This document shows, piece after piece, positions 8,170 through 10,312 of a stretch of DNA of 10,312 nt (its first letter is position 1; each line of letters begins with the position of its first letter). The position numbers were made by a program, and so were the translations under genes. Below the pieces are notes generated by a model. It saw only the letters and a program-made list of their open reading frames with translations, had not been told where the DNA came from and made no database searches. Source of the stretch: Deltaproteobacteria bacterium (lineage in GTDB: Bacteria > Myxococcota_A > Polyangia > Polyangiales > Houyiibacteriaceae); contig JAPUKT010000454.1 in assembly GCA_027295555.1 (NCBI GenBank), positions 1 to 10,312 of the forward strand, written 5' to 3'.

Positions 8170-10312
<2,143 letters not shown>

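Overview
The window is an ordinary chromosomal core-gene cluster of a GC-rich bacterium. All genes lie on the + strand, in the order tuf (3' end) - rpmG - tRNA-Trp(CCA) - secE - nusG - rplK - rplA - rplJ - rplL - rpoB - rpoC (5' part). This is the widespread tuf/sec/nusG/L11-L1-L10-L12/beta-beta' arrangement. Several traits suggest a deltaproteobacterial, possibly Myxococcota-like, relative rather than a gammaproteobacterium. RpoB is 1384 aa and carries both lineage-specific inserts seen in proteobacterial beta. EF-Tu ends in KIIE, L33 keeps four zinc cysteines, and L10 is long. No taxon can be named with certainty without a search.

Layout. Positions 1-261 hold the last 34 codons of EF-Tu and the small L33 gene, which overlaps tuf by 8 bases if its TTG start is right. 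An 82-base spacer with two small hairpins leads to tRNA-Trp (344-417). secE starts only 15 bases after the mature tRNA end, and nusG starts 5 bases after secE. The nusG-rplK gap (1389-1587) is the least gene-like place in the window. It begins directly at the nusG stop with a 92-base imperfect palindrome, followed by two mutually exclusive small stems. rplK, rplA, rplJ and rplL follow; rplA and rplJ are only 2 bases apart. A 214-base spacer with stem-loops (3798-4011) separates rplL from rpoB. rpoB and rpoC are 3 bases apart, and rpoC runs off the end of the window after 714 codons.

The genes serve gene expression and export. EF-Tu, tRNA-Trp, L33, L11, L1, L10 and L12 serve translation; L11, L10 and L12 form the GTPase-factor stalk. 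NusG and the beta and beta' subunits form the elongating RNA polymerase. SecE is part of the SecYEG translocon. All reading frames are clean and all catalytic or metal-binding motifs checked are intact.

I found no undescribed system, mobile gene, CRISPR array or defence gene. What is worth a second look is non-coding or structural: the nusG-rplK palindrome, the absence of an intergenic L10-leader position before rplJ, an 11-residue tandem repeat in the L12-binding tail of L10, stem-loops before rplL and rpoB, and the very tight tRNA-Trp/secE junction. No convincing promoter or intrinsic terminator was recognised, so the cluster may be transcribed largely as a read-through unit.
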